Source: Rugosibacter sp.
GTDB taxonomy: Bacteria; Pseudomonadota; Gammaproteobacteria; Burkholderiales; Rhodocyclaceae
Direction of reading: 5' to 3'
Length of the DNA: 57,650 bases
Assembly: GCA_030645365.1 (NCBI GenBank)
Contig: JAUSMB010000002.1
Location: forward strand, 1-57,650
Part shown: positions 17,534 to 26,905 of the stretch, one piece after another
Numbering within the stretch: position 1 is the stretch's first letter
How the letters are laid out: each line of letters begins with the position of its first letter
Position numbers and translations under genes: made by a program
The notes under the pieces: generated by a model
Database searches by the model: none
The model's input: only the letters and a program-made list of their open reading frames with translations
Told to the model about the DNA's origin: nothing

Positions 17534-18961
17534 TTACTCATGCTCGCGTCCAGTAAAAAAACCTTCGGTGCGATACTGGTTCAGTTTATAACGCAGCGTA
17601 CGTTCCGATATCCCCAGAATGGCCACCGCTTTCTTGCGTGAGCCATTCACCTGCGTCAAAATTTCCAGAATGTGCTGTCGTTCAAGCACCTTCATGTTAG
17701 CTGGTGAAGCTGGGGCACCGACAGTCCCACTGGCTTCTGAAAAAATCGGCGCTGGTGATACGGCGGCGGGTAGCAATTCCGTCCTGTCAATCTGGCCTGT
17801 TTTGTCTAATGCCGAACTCAAAACTAATGACGCAACCTCTATACGATCCAGCGGCAATTCGTCTGCATCTATCAACTCATCTGTTGCCAGAATCAGCGCA
17901 CGCTGAACCACGCTTTGTAGCTCTCGTACATTCCCAGGCCATGCATAGGCCTGCAAACGGGCTTCCGCTGCAGCGGTAAATTTTGCCGCTTGACGTGCCG
18001 AAGTTGCCAGCTCAGCTAACAGCTTACGTGCCAGAGGCACGATATCACCCGGCCGTTCGCGCAACGGCGGAATCTCCAGGGGAAATACATTCAGACGATA
18101 AAACAGATCTTCGCGAAAACGTCCTGCACGCACTGCTTCGGCCATGTCGCGATTTGAGGTGGCCAAAACGCGAATATCCAGGGCGACGGGCTTCTTGCCA
18201 CCCACGCGCTCGACCTCACGCTCTTGCAACACACGCAACAGCTTGGCCTGCAAACCTAAAGGCATTTCCGAGATTTCATCCAGTAGCAAAGTGCCGCCAT
18301 TGGCTTGTTCGAATTTTCCCGCCTGCGCGGTTTGCGCTCCGGTAAAGGCCCCTCTTTCATAACCAAAAAGCGTCGCTTCGAGCAAATTGTCCGGAATCGC
18401 CGCACAATTGATCGCCACAAAAGCACCCGCCGAACGCAGGGACTGATCGTGAATATAGTGCGCAAAGACCTCTTTGCCTACACCGGATTCCCCAGTAAGC
18501 AACACAGTCGCATCCGCCCGGGCCACACGTGCAGCAAGCAGCAGTGTGGCCCGTGTTTTAGCATCCACAGCAACAACACCAGCTGCAGGTGCAGGTGGCG
18601 TGGCGTAGCGAGCAATTTGCTCGATCAATGTCTTGGGTTCAAACGGTTTGAGCATAAAGTCGCACGCACCGCCACGAATCGCCGCCACCGCCTTGTCAAC
18701 ATCGCCAAAAGCGGTCATCAACAACACCGGCAGTCCAGGATAGCGTGTGCGAATTTCACCCAGCAAAGCAAGGCCATCCATCGGACTCATGCGCAAATCC
18801 GAGACCACCATATTGAAGGTTTTGTCACGCAACCGCGCTAATGCCGCCGGACCACCATCGACGCAGACAACTTCATGACCGGCCGCCTCGAGCGTAATCT
18901 GCAAGGCATCACGCAACGCATCATCGTCCTCGACAACCAAAATGTTTAGTTGTTTGAACAT
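17534..18961 (-). CDS. flrC: Sigma54-dependent response regulator FlrC/FleR
   Basis: FlrC is the second-tier activator of flagellar sigma54 promoters. The 475-residue protein has a receiver domain with acidic pocket VEDDDA and phospho-acceptor D55 (VVSDLRMSP). The AAA+ domain (about 130-355) has Walker A GESGVGKE, the sigma54-contacting loop GAFTGA and LLLDEISEMPLGLQAKLL. The Fis-type helix-turn-helix is at the C-terminus (VNGSRKKAVAILGISERTLR). The linker before the helix-turn-helix contains a copy of the dispersed element, read as AVSPAPIF. The start overlaps the end of flrB by 16 nt, so the sensor and regulator are coupled. Its likely sites are the GGCAA-N3-TTGCC palindromes described here. 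Confidence 0.95.
   Translation of the reverse strand: MFKQLNILVVEDDDALRDALQITLEAAGHEVVCVDGGPAALARLRDKTFNMVVSDLRMSPMDGLALLGEIRTRYPGLPVLLMTAFGDVDKAVAAIRGGACDFMLKPFEPKTLIEQIARYATPPAPAAGVVAVDAKTRATLLLAARVARADATVLLTGESGVGKEVFAHYIHDQSLRSAGAFVAINCAAIPDNLLEATLFGYERGAFTGAQTAQAGKFEQANGGTLLLDEISEMPLGLQAKLLRVLQEREVERVGGKKPVALDIRVLATSNRDMAEAVRAGRFREDLFYRLNVFPLEIPPLRERPGDIVPLARKLLAELATSARQAAKFTAAAEARLQAYAWPGNVRELQSVVQRALILATDELIDADELPLDRIEVASLVLSSALDKTGQIDRTELLPAAVSPAPIFSEASGTVGAPASPANMKVLERQHILEILTQVNGSRKKAVAILGISERTLRYKLNQYRTEGFFTGREHE
17741..17764 (-). repeat. Dispersed 24-bp element, copy 3 (in flrC)
   Basis: On the minus strand GCCGTATCAC is followed by CAGCGCCGA and TTTTT. It is sense to flrC and read as AVSPAPIF in the linker between the AAA+ and DNA-binding domains. 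Confidence 0.85.
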
Positions 18962-20148
18962 GGCAAACTCACCGAAAATCTAGCACCGGCATCAAGGCTA
19001 GAAACTACATCAATACCCCCCCCATGCGCCCGAACCACGCCGCGCGCAATGGCGAGACCGAGACCCGTGCCATCGCTACGGGTGGTATAAAAAGGCTCAA
19101 ACAATCGGGACACGGTAACCTTGTCCATCCCACAACCATTGTCTTCTACCATCAGCAGTAAACTGCCCTCTTCACGTCGGACAGACAGTTCGATGCACCC
19201 ATCTTCTCGTCCGGCAACTGCCTGCAGCGCATTTTCCAGCAAGCTGGTCAACGCACTCACCAACGATTTGCGCTTACCCATGAGCACAGCGCCCGCACTT
19301 TCGTTGTTAACAACAAACCGTACATGGCTGTTTTGCACCAGCGGCTCAAAGTTTTGCGTCAATTCAGCCAAAAGATCGGTCACGGCAAAATGTTCTCGCC
19401 CCAGCGCCTCGCCACGCGCAAACAACAACATATCCTGAATGAGCCGCTCGATATGCTTCAGGCGCGCCACGGTTTTTTGCGCGATGGCGGCATGCGCAAC
19501 GGGAGACAATGCCGCGTTTTCCAGGTTACCCGCATACAGCAAGGCAGCAGCCAGCGGTGTCCGCAATTGATGCGCCAGTTGAGCAGCCATTTCACCCATC
19601 GCTGCCAGGCGCTGATGGCGCTCTGCCTGGGTTTTCAATTGCTGCGCCTCGGTGATATCGTGCAGTAGGACAATGCGACCACCGGCCGAGTCAAGCGGAG
19701 TAACGGCAATAGCCAGACGCCGCTCGCCACACAAATACTCTCCAGGCGTATCACCGGGCTGCAACGCTTCCGCCTGGATCGCCGTCCAGCCAGCGCCGAC
19801 TTTTACTCCGCCAAGCAAACGACTCGCCGCAGGATTGATCTGCACCGCACAGCCGGAATCATCAAGCACCACGACGCCCGCAGGCAAGGCATCCAGCAAT
19901 AGACTCAGCCGCTCGGTCAATGCCGCTTTTTCTTGATATTGCTGGCGCAGCGCACCGTTGGCCACGGCTAACTCTTCAGTTAGCCTGGCGACCTGATTTT
20001 GCAAATCGCTGTAGGCGTTGCTTAACTCATCCGATGCCTGGCTAAAAATACGAAAAGCTTCGGCCAGCCGCAGAGCCTCATCCGGCGCAACCTGAGGTGA
20101 TTGCACACGGACTGTCAAAGTTTCGGCCGAAACGGGAGGATGCTGCAT
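18946..20148 (-). CDS. flrB: Flagellar sensor histidine kinase FlrB/FleS
   Basis: FlrB phosphorylates FlrC in response to an unknown, probably assembly-linked, signal. The 400-residue protein has no membrane helix, which fits the cytosolic FlrB/FleS group. A coiled coil (ASDELSNAYSDLQNQVARL) is followed by a PAS-like domain (LLLDALPAGVVVLDDSG). The HisKA box MAAQLAHQLRTPLAAAL has its histidine near 193. The ATPase domain shows NALQAVAG, DNGCGMD and GTGLGLAIARGVVRAHGG. A copy of the dispersed element lies inside the PAS segment and is read as KVGAGWTA. The gene diverges from fliF, and a palindrome lies between them. Confidence 0.94.
   Translation of the reverse strand: MQHPPVSAETLTVRVQSPQVAPDEALRLAEAFRIFSQASDELSNAYSDLQNQVARLTEELAVANGALRQQYQEKAALTERLSLLLDALPAGVVVLDDSGCAVQINPAASRLLGGVKVGAGWTAIQAEALQPGDTPGEYLCGERRLAIAVTPLDSAGGRIVLLHDITEAQQLKTQAERHQRLAAMGEMAAQLAHQLRTPLAAALLYAGNLENAALSPVAHAAIAQKTVARLKHIERLIQDMLLFARGEALGREHFAVTDLLAELTQNFEPLVQNSHVRFVVNNESAGAVLMGKRKSLVSALTSLLENALQAVAGREDGCIELSVRREEGSLLLMVEDNGCGMDKVTVSRLFEPFYTTRSDGTGLGLAIARGVVRAHGGGIDVVSSLDAGARFSVSLPCSNN
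19781..19804 (+). repeat. Dispersed 24-bp element, copy 4 (in flrB)
   Basis: GCCGTCCAGC is followed by CAGCGCCGA and CTTTT. It is antisense to flrB and read as KVGAGWTA in a PAS loop. Confidence 0.78.
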
Positions 20149-20206
20149 AGGCTTCGATGATGGCAGAATTAAGGATCACAGACAAGAAAATGAGCACCCG
20201 ATATAC

Positions 20207-20221
20207 CGGCAATAATTGCCG
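20207..20221. promoter_or_regulatory. Palindromic site between flrB and fliF (candidate FlrC box)
   Basis: CGGCAA-TAA-TTGCCG is a perfect palindrome with a 3-nt spacer in the 162-nt divergent region. The same arms occur before flgK, flgB/flgA and flhB. The GG-to-GC spacing is too short for it to be a sigma54 -24/-12 promoter. FlrC binding is inferred. Confidence 0.6.
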
Positions 20222-20310
20222 CTTCTTTCGGGAACCAGTCTCACCATGGCAGGGCATACTCACCACGCGAGCAAATTGACTCGAAAAGCACGCTCTATCG
20301 ACCATTCGTA

Positions 20311-21954
20311 ATGGCAGAAACCACTACCGCCTCTTCGCCGCTTCCATTGTCCATGGAAGCCTTTACTCGCCTGAACAACCAGCAGAAACTTGCCGGCATA
20401 GTCGTCATTGCCTTGTTTTTGGCGATCATGGTCGGTAGTTTTCTGTGGGCCCGCGAACCCGCTTACGCTGTGTTATTTTCGATTCAAGATGAAAAAGATG
20501 GTGGCCAGATCGTCGCTGCATTGCAGCAACAAAATATCCCTTACCACTTTAGCGAAGGGGGACATACTATTCTCGTGCCACAAAACGTCGTGCACGATAC
20601 GCGGCTTCGGCTTGCTGCCCAAGGGCTGCCCAAAGGCGGACTGGTGGGTTTTGAATTACTTGAAAATCAGAAAATGGGCATCAGCCAGTTTGCTGAACAA
20701 GTCAACTATCAACGCGGGCTAGAAGGCGAGCTGGCCCGCTCGGTACAATCCCTTGCCGCCGTCAAAGGTGCCCGTGTGCATCTGGGCATCCCCAAGCAAA
20801 CAGCTTTCTTGCGCGACGAACAGAAAACATCGGCCTCTGTACTCGTGAGTCTTTACCCAGGACGCACACTGGAATCAGCGCAGGTTGCAGGCATTGTCAA
20901 TCTGGTCGCCTCCAGCGTGCCACAACTTAACCCTCTTAATGTGACGGTGATCGACCAGGAAGGGCGTTTGATTTCGCAATCTCAAGACGCTTTGCGCAAT
21001 GCCGGACTTGACCCTTCACAGCTCAAATATGTGCGCGAAATCGAGGCAAACTATACAAAACGTATTGAGGATATCCTTTCGCCAGTCGTTGGCGCTAGCA
21101 ATGTACGGGCGCAGGTTGCTGCCGATATTGATTTTTCGCAGATCGACCAGGTCGCTGAGACCTATAAACCCAATCCGTCGCCCGAAAACGCCATCCGCAG
21201 CCAACAAACGATCGAAAACAGTAGTGGCGCTCCCGCTGCTGCCGGCATACCGGGTGCTCTAAGCAACCAGCCCCCGGTACCTGCCACAGCACCACTCAGT
21301 CAGCCACCAGTTGCCGGCTCCGCCAGCGGTACGAGCAATGGCAATGGTAATGCCCAAAATTACAGCAAGAATACCTCGACGAATTATGAGGTCGACAAAA
21401 CCATTCGCCATACAAAGAGCGTGCCTGGCACGGTGCGTCGTTTATCAGTCGCTATCGTGGTTAATCACAAAAAAGAGCTTGCAAAAGATCCGGCAAAATC
21501 CAAATCATTGCCACTGACTGAAGCGGAAATGAAACAACTCACCGAACTGGCCCGTGAATCGGTGGGGTTCAACAAGGAGCGCGGTGACACGCTGAATGTC
21601 GCCAATGCGCCATTTACACCCATCGAAAAAGACATCATACCGGATGCCCCTTTCTGGGCTGATGCCGAACTCATTGCCACTCTAAAAGAGACAGCAAAAT
21701 ATCTACTGTTCGCTGGCCTTATGTTCTGGTTGTGGACTCGCCTGTTGAAACCCATGCTGGGTAAACTGATGGAAACGGCAAGTTCACCCAGATCAAACCC
21801 TGCTACCTCAACAGAAGCAGGCGGCACATCACATACGCCCCAGGTGATATATGAAACCAAGCTTGCCGCAGCACGTGATCTAGCAAAGAAAGATCCCAAG
21901 GTAGTTGCCAGCATAGTGAAAGGATGGGTGGATGGCGGCGAGCGCGCTAAGTGA
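20311..21954 (+). CDS. fliF: Flagellar MS-ring protein FliF
   Basis: FliF builds the inner-membrane MS ring, the platform for rod, export gate and C-ring. The 547-residue protein has the first membrane helix at about 27-46 (LAGIVVIALFLAIMVGSF). The ring-building motifs follow (YAVLFSIQDEKDGGQIVAAL, GLPKGGLVGFELL, RGLEGELARSVQSL). A low-complexity Pro/Ser/Gly linker near 305-350 precedes the second helix near 465-485 (LLFAGLMFWLWTRLL). The C-terminal FliG-binding tail (DLAKKDPKVVASIVKGWV) is present. It overlaps fliG by 23 nt and heads the fliFGHIJ unit. No clean sigma54 match was found upstream; the promoter may depend on a master activator encoded elsewhere. Confidence 0.96.
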   Translation: MAETTTASSPLPLSMEAFTRLNNQQKLAGIVVIALFLAIMVGSFLWAREPAYAVLFSIQDEKDGGQIVAALQQQNIPYHFSEGGHTILVPQNVVHDTRLRLAAQGLPKGGLVGFELLENQKMGISQFAEQVNYQRGLEGELARSVQSLAAVKGARVHLGIPKQTAFLRDEQKTSASVLVSLYPGRTLESAQVAGIVNLVASSVPQLNPLNVTVIDQEGRLISQSQDALRNAGLDPSQLKYVREIEANYTKRIEDILSPVVGASNVRAQVAADIDFSQIDQVAETYKPNPSPENAIRSQQTIENSSGAPAAAGIPGALSNQPPVPATAPLSQPPVAGSASGTSNGNGNAQNYSKNTSTNYEVDKTIRHTKSVPGTVRRLSVAIVVNHKKELAKDPAKSKSLPLTEAEMKQLTELARESVGFNKERGDTLNVANAPFTPIEKDIIPDAPFWADAELIATLKETAKYLLFAGLMFWLWTRLLKPMLGKLMETASSPRSNPATSTEAGGTSHTPQVIYETKLAAARDLAKKDPKVVASIVKGWVDGGERAK

Positions 21955-22939
21955 CGGCGTCGAGAAGAGCGCCATTCTTCTCCTCTCTCTCGGCCAGGAT
22001 GATGCCGCCGAGGTACTGAAAAATCTCGGCCCTAAAGACGTACAAAAACTTGGTCAAGCCATGGCCGCATTAAAGCAGGTATCGCGGGCACGCATCGAAG
22101 CTGTGCTTGATGAGTTCACCGAACAGACCGCCCAAGATACGCCCGTTGTCATTGAAAACGATACCATCAAGGCAATGCTCAACAAGGCACTCGGCGATGA
22201 CCGGGCTGCCGGGATCATCAGCCGCATCATGTCGGGCAACGACATGGCTGGTATTGAAGGCCTGAAATGGATGGATGCGATCAGCGTTGCTGATCTGATT
22301 CGCAACGAACACCCTCAGATCATCGCAACTATTCTGGTACATCTGGACTACGACCATGCCGGAGAAATTCTCAAACAATTCACCGATCGCCTGCGTAATG
22401 ATGTTCTGCTCCGCATTGCCACACTGGATGGCGTGCAGCCCACAGCCCTGAGAGAGTTAAACGATGCTATGACTCGCATTCTCGCGGGTGCTGCGGCTAA
22501 TACCCAAAAAACAGCCATGGGAGGCATTCGTCATGCCGCCGAAATTCTCAACTTTGTTGGTCAGACGGCAGAGACCACGATTGTTGATAGTGTGCGTGAA
22601 TATGATCCGGAGCTAGCGCAAAAAATTCTCGATGAAATGTTTGTCTTTGAAAACATGCTCGATATTGATGATCGCGGCATTCAGTTGCTGCTACGTGAAG
22701 TGCAATCGGACGCATTGATCATGGCTCTGAAAGGCGCATCTCCCGAGTTACGGGACAAGATTTTCAAGAATATGTCGCAACGGGCTGCCGAAATGCTCAA
22801 GGAAGATCTCGAATCAAAAGGTCCGGTACGACTTTCCGAAGTTGAAGGTCATCAAAAAGAAATTCTCAAGATCGCACGTCGTCTCGCCGAAGAGGGGCAA
22901 ATCCAGATTGGTGGAGCCGGTGGCGATGACTTCGTCTAA
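21932..22939 (+). CDS. fliG: Flagellar motor switch protein FliG
   Basis: FliG is the rotor protein that receives torque from MotA and links the MS ring to FliM. The 335-residue length is standard. The N-terminal FliF-binding part begins SDGVEKSAILLLSLGQDDAA, and the middle domain has the EHPQIIATILVHLD motif. The C-terminal charged torque helix reads DDRGIQLLLREVQSDALIMA, where the conserved Arg and Asp residues that pair with MotA lie. The start lies inside fliF (23-nt overlap), indicating translational coupling. Confidence 0.96.
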   Translation: MAASALSDGVEKSAILLLSLGQDDAAEVLKNLGPKDVQKLGQAMAALKQVSRARIEAVLDEFTEQTAQDTPVVIENDTIKAMLNKALGDDRAAGIISRIMSGNDMAGIEGLKWMDAISVADLIRNEHPQIIATILVHLDYDHAGEILKQFTDRLRNDVLLRIATLDGVQPTALRELNDAMTRILAGAAANTQKTAMGGIRHAAEILNFVGQTAETTIVDSVREYDPELAQKILDEMFVFENMLDIDDRGIQLLLREVQSDALIMALKGASPELRDKIFKNMSQRAAEMLKEDLESKGPVRLSEVEGHQKEILKIARRLAEEGQIQIGGAGGDDFV

Positions 22940-22959
22940 TTTTGCTTGAGCCCTTTCCA

Positions 22960-23646
22960 ATGACTACCGATACACGCCCCGTCGCCTCATTAACCGCCTG
23001 GGAGCGCTGGGAGCTTGCCAGCTTTGATGACACCGAAACAAAATCCGGCTCAACAGAAAACGAAACAACATTGCAGCCGCCACCATTGACCACAGATGAA
23101 ATTAACCGTCTGCATGAAGTCGCCCGGCAAGAAGGCTATCAAAAGGGGTTTGATACCGGATACAAAGAAGGGTCGGAGACTGGCCACGAAGCAGCCCTTG
23201 CAGAAGGGCGTCAACTATCCACGCAAATCACGCAAATCATTTCACGACTTGAAACAGGCATTAGCGAGCTCGAGCAGTCCGTTGCAGACGATCTGCTCGC
23301 CCTGGCAATTGAAATTGCCCGCAAGGTCACTCATCAGACAATTGCCATCCAGCCACAGGTTATTCTCGGAATAATTCGTGACGCCTTGGCGCAACTCCCC
23401 TTGCAGCACGCGATCATTCACCTTCACCCGGCAGATGTCGCACTAATTGACTCATTCAACGAAAAGCAGATAACACAGGCGGGGCACCGCATTCAGGAAG
23501 ATGCGCAACTTCTTCGTGGCGATGTCGTCATCGAGGCAGGCAATACACATCTGGATGCACGGCTTGCCACGCGCTGGCAACACGCCATTGCGGCGCTTGA
23601 CCAGGATATTCCCTGGTTGGCAACCGATCGCCCGGAGCCTGCATGA
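22960..23646 (+). CDS. fliH: Flagellar export ATPase regulator FliH
   Basis: FliH is the stator-like regulator that tethers the FliI ATPase to the C-ring and export gate. The product of about 228 residues has a variable N-terminus, then a glycine-repeat helix of the AxxxG type ([20 protein letters not shown]) and a C-terminal domain ([35 protein letters not shown]) typical of FliH. I chose ATG 22960 over the in-frame TTG at 22942. It overlaps fliI by 4 nt. Confidence 0.92.
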   Translation: MTTDTRPVASLTAWERWELASFDDTETKSGSTENETTLQPPPLTTDEINRLHEVARQEGYQKGFDTGYKEGSETGHEAALAEGRQLSTQITQIISRLETGISELEQSVADDLLALAIEIARKVTHQTIAIQPQVILGIIRDALAQLPLQHAIIHLHPADVALIDSFNEKQITQAGHRIQEDAQLLRGDVVIEAGNTHLDARLATRWQHAIAALDQDIPWLATDRPEPA

Positions 23647-25034
23647 ATCCGCAACGCCTGGCGCAATATCTTGACCAGTGTCGGACGCAGGTCGCTGCAA
23701 CCCATCCCTGGCAAATCGCCGGTCGACTGACCCGTATCAACGGGCTGGTGATGGAAGCATCCGGCCTGAAGTTACCCCTGGGGGCCGGTGCGCGCATCCA
23801 GGTTCGCGGCACCACTATGGTCGAAGCCGAGGTCGTCGGTTTTGCGGGCGATCGTCTGTTCATGATGCCGACCGAAGATGTTTATGGCTTATCCCCCGGC
23901 GCATTGGTGTTACCACTCGCCCCCATTTCGGCGCCCCCCATCCTCGGAGAGATTCCAGTTCCCCAACGGCGCATGCCGGACCGCGCAAAACACCTGCCCG
24001 TAGGTGACGAATTGCTTGGCCGGGTAATTGATGGCAATGGTCGGCCGCTGGACAATCTAGGCCCGATTACCACCCAGCATCTGCATTCTCTGGCGAGCCG
24101 CCCACTCAACCCCTTACAGCGCGAGCCCATTCGTCACACCATGGATGTCGGCATACGTGCGATCAATGCCTTGCTGACGATAGGTCGCGGCCAGCGACTG
24201 GGGTTGTTTGCCGGTTCTGGCGTGGGGAAAAGTGTGCTCTTGGGCATGATGGCGCGCTACACCGAAGCAGATCGTATCGTGGTCGGACTAATCGGCGAGC
24301 GAGGCCGCGAAGTACAAGAATTCATCACCCAGAATCTGGGTAATGAAGGCCTCGCTCGTGCAGTCGTCGTTGCTGCACCCGCAGATGTCAGCCCGTTGAT
24401 GCGTCTGCAAGGCGCAGCCTATGCCACTGCCATTGCCGAACACTTTCGCGATGAAGGTCGGCATGTCCTCTTGATCATGGATTCACTCACCCGTTACGCC
24501 ATGGCGCAGCGCGAAATTGCGCTGGCGATTGGCGAACCACCCGTTACCCGAGGCTACCCCCCCTCGGTTTTTGCTCGGCTGCCACAATTGGTTGAACGTG
24601 CCGGCAATGGCCCGGCAGGTGGTGGCTCAATCACGGCTTTTTATACTGTCCTTACCGAGGGTGACGATCCGCAGGATCCCATCGCCGACTCCGCTCGTGC
24701 GATTCTCGACGGTCACATCGTCCTTAATCGCCAGCTCGCCGATGCCGGGCACTATCCAGCCATCGATATTGAACAATCTATCTCACGGGTGATGAATAAC
24801 CTTGTCCCGCCAGAGCATCGTGAGCTCGCGCGCCAATTCAAACAGCTCTATACACGCTACCAGCGCGCCCGCGATCTATTGTCTGTCGGTGCTTATGCCG
24901 CAGGCACTGACCCGCTGCTTGATCGCGCTATTGCGATTTATCCCAGGCTTGAAGCCTTCCTTCAACAATCAATTGACGATCGTGCAGATAGCTCTAGCTC
25001 ACAGCAACGGCTTATCGAATTGCTCACACAGTAG
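23643..25034 (+). CDS. fliI: Flagellum-specific ATPase FliI
   Basis: FliI is the hexameric ATPase of the type III export apparatus. The 463-residue protein carries Walker [15 protein letters not shown] near residue 187, the [10 protein letters not shown] motif and Walker [19 protein letters not shown]. The family signature [16 protein letters not shown] and the C-terminal domain [14 protein letters not shown] follow. It overlaps fliH by 4 nt and precedes fliJ after 55 nt. Nothing is missing from the active site. Confidence 0.96.
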   Translation: MNPQRLAQYLDQCRTQVAATHPWQIAGRLTRINGLVMEASGLKLPLGAGARIQVRGTTMVEAEVVGFAGDRLFMMPTEDVYGLSPGALVLPLAPISAPPILGEIPVPQRRMPDRAKHLPVGDELLGRVIDGNGRPLDNLGPITTQHLHSLASRPLNPLQREPIRHTMDVGIRAINALLTIGRGQRLGLFAGSGVGKSVLLGMMARYTEADRIVVGLIGERGREVQEFITQNLGNEGLARAVVVAAPADVSPLMRLQGAAYATAIAEHFRDEGRHVLLIMDSLTRYAMAQREIALAIGEPPVTRGYPPSVFARLPQLVERAGNGPAGGGSITAFYTVLTEGDDPQDPIADSARAILDGHIVLNRQLADAGHYPAIDIEQSISRVMNNLVPPEHRELARQFKQLYTRYQRARDLLSVGAYAAGTDPLLDRAIAIYPRLEAFLQQSIDDRADSSSSQQRLIELLTQ

Positions 25035-25089
25035 AATTAATTTTTTTATCTTTATCAACTGAATCCCGCTTCCCTAAGTTACTTTTACT

Positions 25090-25545
25090 ATGGCGTCCTC
25101 TTTTTCACTCCAGCCTCTCCTTGATCTCTCCCGCTTTCAGCTTGACGAGGCTGCCCGAAAACTGGGGGAATTAATTGCAGGCGAACAAGAAGCGTCCCAG
25201 CGCCACAGCTTGCTGGTTACCTATCGCGAGGAATATCAGGCACGATTTTTGGAAGCTGCAAAAAATGGCCTTGGGCAAAGTCAATGGAGCAATTACAGTA
25301 GTTTTCTCGCCCGTATTGACGAGGCGATTATCCAGGCGGCCCTATCCGTTACGCTCACTCAACAACGCACCCTTGCCGGCCAACAAAACTGGGTAGGCAG
25401 GCAAGGCCGCGTCAAGGCTTTCGATACCCTATCAGAACGCCACCACGCACAAGTCACCGCACAAGAGCAGCGGGCAAATCAAAAAAGCAGTGATGAGCAT
25501 ACTGCACGGCAGCACAGCGAAAGAAATAACAATGAAAAAACATAA
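25090..25545 (+). CDS. fliJ: Flagellar export protein FliJ
   Basis: FliJ is the coiled-coil stalk protein of the export ATPase, which also cycles chaperones. The 151-residue protein is almost wholly helical and charged, with the FliJ-like N-terminus FSLQPLLDLSRFQLDEAARK and a Gln/Asn/Ser-rich hydrophilic tail. Sequence conservation in this family is weak, so the call relies on helix character, length and position right after fliI. Confidence 0.88.
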   Translation: MASSFSLQPLLDLSRFQLDEAARKLGELIAGEQEASQRHSLLVTYREEYQARFLEAAKNGLGQSQWSNYSSFLARIDEAIIQAALSVTLTQQRTLAGQQNWVGRQGRVKAFDTLSERHHAQVTAQEQRANQKSSDEHTARQHSERNNNEKT

Positions 25546-25601
25546 ACCAAACGGGTACTGCACCCAGTGATCTGCCCAGATGAACCTGGTGCATTAAAAA
25601 A

Positions 25602-25616
25602 TGGCACAAATTCTGC
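25602..25616 (+). promoter_or_regulatory. Sigma54 promoter of fliK
   Basis: TGGCACAAATTCTGC keeps GG and GC at the exact -24/-12 spacing and matches the consensus except at the first T of TTGC and the G after CAC. The predicted start is near 25628, about 31 nt before the fliK ATG. It splits fliFGHIJ from fliK and the genes beyond it. Confidence 0.72.
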
Positions 25617-25658
25617 TTAATCTCTTTCCAAGACGAACCCTAAGGTCTCAAAGAGCAT

Positions 25659-26822
25659 ATGCCTGATCTGCCGATTACCCCACCCATTGTTACGCCTTCG
25701 GCGCAGACTTCGGGTCGCATCACTGCATCACATTCCGGCTCTGATGAGCCGACTGAAACTGGCATACCATCTGGGACATCTTCATCTTTTGCCGCCACAC
25801 TGACGTCTCTGACCGATAAAAAATCCACCAGCTTCGCAAAAGATGAACAATTTGTAGACGGTGCTGTACCACTGGCAGAGTATGCGACGCTACCGCTTAT
25901 AACGCCAGAAACACCTGACTTATCAGATAGTGACGAGGTGTCAGCGACACCCATTGATTCATCTGCACTGCTCTCGCTACTGCAAGCCGACGTCTCTTTT
26001 GCTCAAGCATCCGCAGTCCCCGCCATAACACCTGCATCAACAGTCGTCAGCATGCCTAAACCCTCGATGAGTGCAGCCAGCGCCGTCCCGCCAGCGCCGA
26101 CTTTTCCCCTCAATCAAGGATCAATACCAAAAACCACTCTCACCGCACTACCGTCCGGTCTAGCTATCGATCCTGCCGGAGAAAATCACTCCCCTATCTC
26201 AAAACTTGCCGTTCAAGCGGCAACTTCTGCCGAATCAATCCAGGAAGCCCCTGTAAATTCGGCTTCGAGTCAGGCTCAGGAAACTTTCAGTACGGTAATG
26301 GAGCGCATCACAAATCATTCCTCTGCCGGTTTCGCGTATTCACAGGCAGCTGGAACGTCCGCTTTGCCACCAACGCTTGAGCTGCCTGTAGAAATTCGGC
26401 AAGGTCAACCGGGCTGGCGCGACGAGGTTGGCCAAAAACTAACCTGGATGATCAGCAACAATCGGCAACAGGCCGACCTCATACTGACCCCGCCACAGCT
26501 TGGCCGTATTGAAGTAACCCTGTCTCTCGACGGCAATCAAGCCAGTGCAAGCTTTGCGTCACCTCATGCCGCCGTGCGTGAAGCCCTTGAAAATTCCATG
26601 ACACGACTTCGCGAAATACTGGCAGACGCCGGTGTCACCCTTGGACAAACTCACGTCGGCTCCGAATCGCGTCGTGAGTCAAACCCTTTGAATCCGAAAA
26701 ATGAAGGTCTTGCGATTATGCGTCAAGACAATGCGCACTATGTTGCCGCACTCGCCCCACCCGGAAGCGGGTTCGCTTCACGCGGCTTCAGGGCTCATGG
26801 CATGGTGGACGTTTTTGTCTAG
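25659..26822 (+). CDS. fliK: Flagellar hook-length control protein FliK
   Basis: FliK measures hook length and switches export specificity through FlhB. The 387-residue protein has a long disordered Ser/Thr/Pro/Ala-rich ruler region. The conserved C-terminal hook domain (about 245-340) shows RQGQPGWRDEVGQKLTWMI, then LTPPQLGRIEVTLSLDG and AAVREALENSMTRLREIL. A copy of the dispersed element sits in the ruler part and is read as AVPPAPTF. A second FliK-like protein is encoded at 53801-54979. Confidence 0.94.
   Translation: MPDLPITPPIVTPSAQTSGRITASHSGSDEPTETGIPSGTSSSFAATLTSLTDKKSTSFAKDEQFVDGAVPLAEYATLPLITPETPDLSDSDEVSATPIDSSALLSLLQADVSFAQASAVPAITPASTVVSMPKPSMSAASAVPPAPTFPLNQGSIPKTTLTALPSGLAIDPAGENHSPISKLAVQAATSAESIQEAPVNSASSQAQETFSTVMERITNHSSAGFAYSQAAGTSALPPTLELPVEIRQGQPGWRDEVGQKLTWMISNNRQQADLILTPPQLGRIEVTLSLDGNQASASFASPHAAVREALENSMTRLREILADAGVTLGQTHVGSESRRESNPLNPKNEGLAIMRQDNAHYVAALAPPGSGFASRGFRAHGMVDVFV
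26082..26105 (+). repeat. Dispersed 24-bp element, copy 5 (in fliK)
   Basis: GCCGTCCCGC is followed by CAGCGCCGA and CTTTT. It is sense to fliK and read as AVPPAPTF in the disordered ruler region. Confidence 0.8.
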
Positions 26823-26905
26823 CGTTCATGGAGCTACCAGTAAATAACTATTACGCTATCTTAAAATCCACGCATATTTCAATCACTAAATTCTGGAGAA
26901 AATAA

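Noticed and set aside
20205-20224. Reading the fliF palindrome as a sigma54 promoter
   Set aside because: The GGCA-to-TTGC gap is 4 nt instead of 6, so the -24/-12 spacing is wrong.
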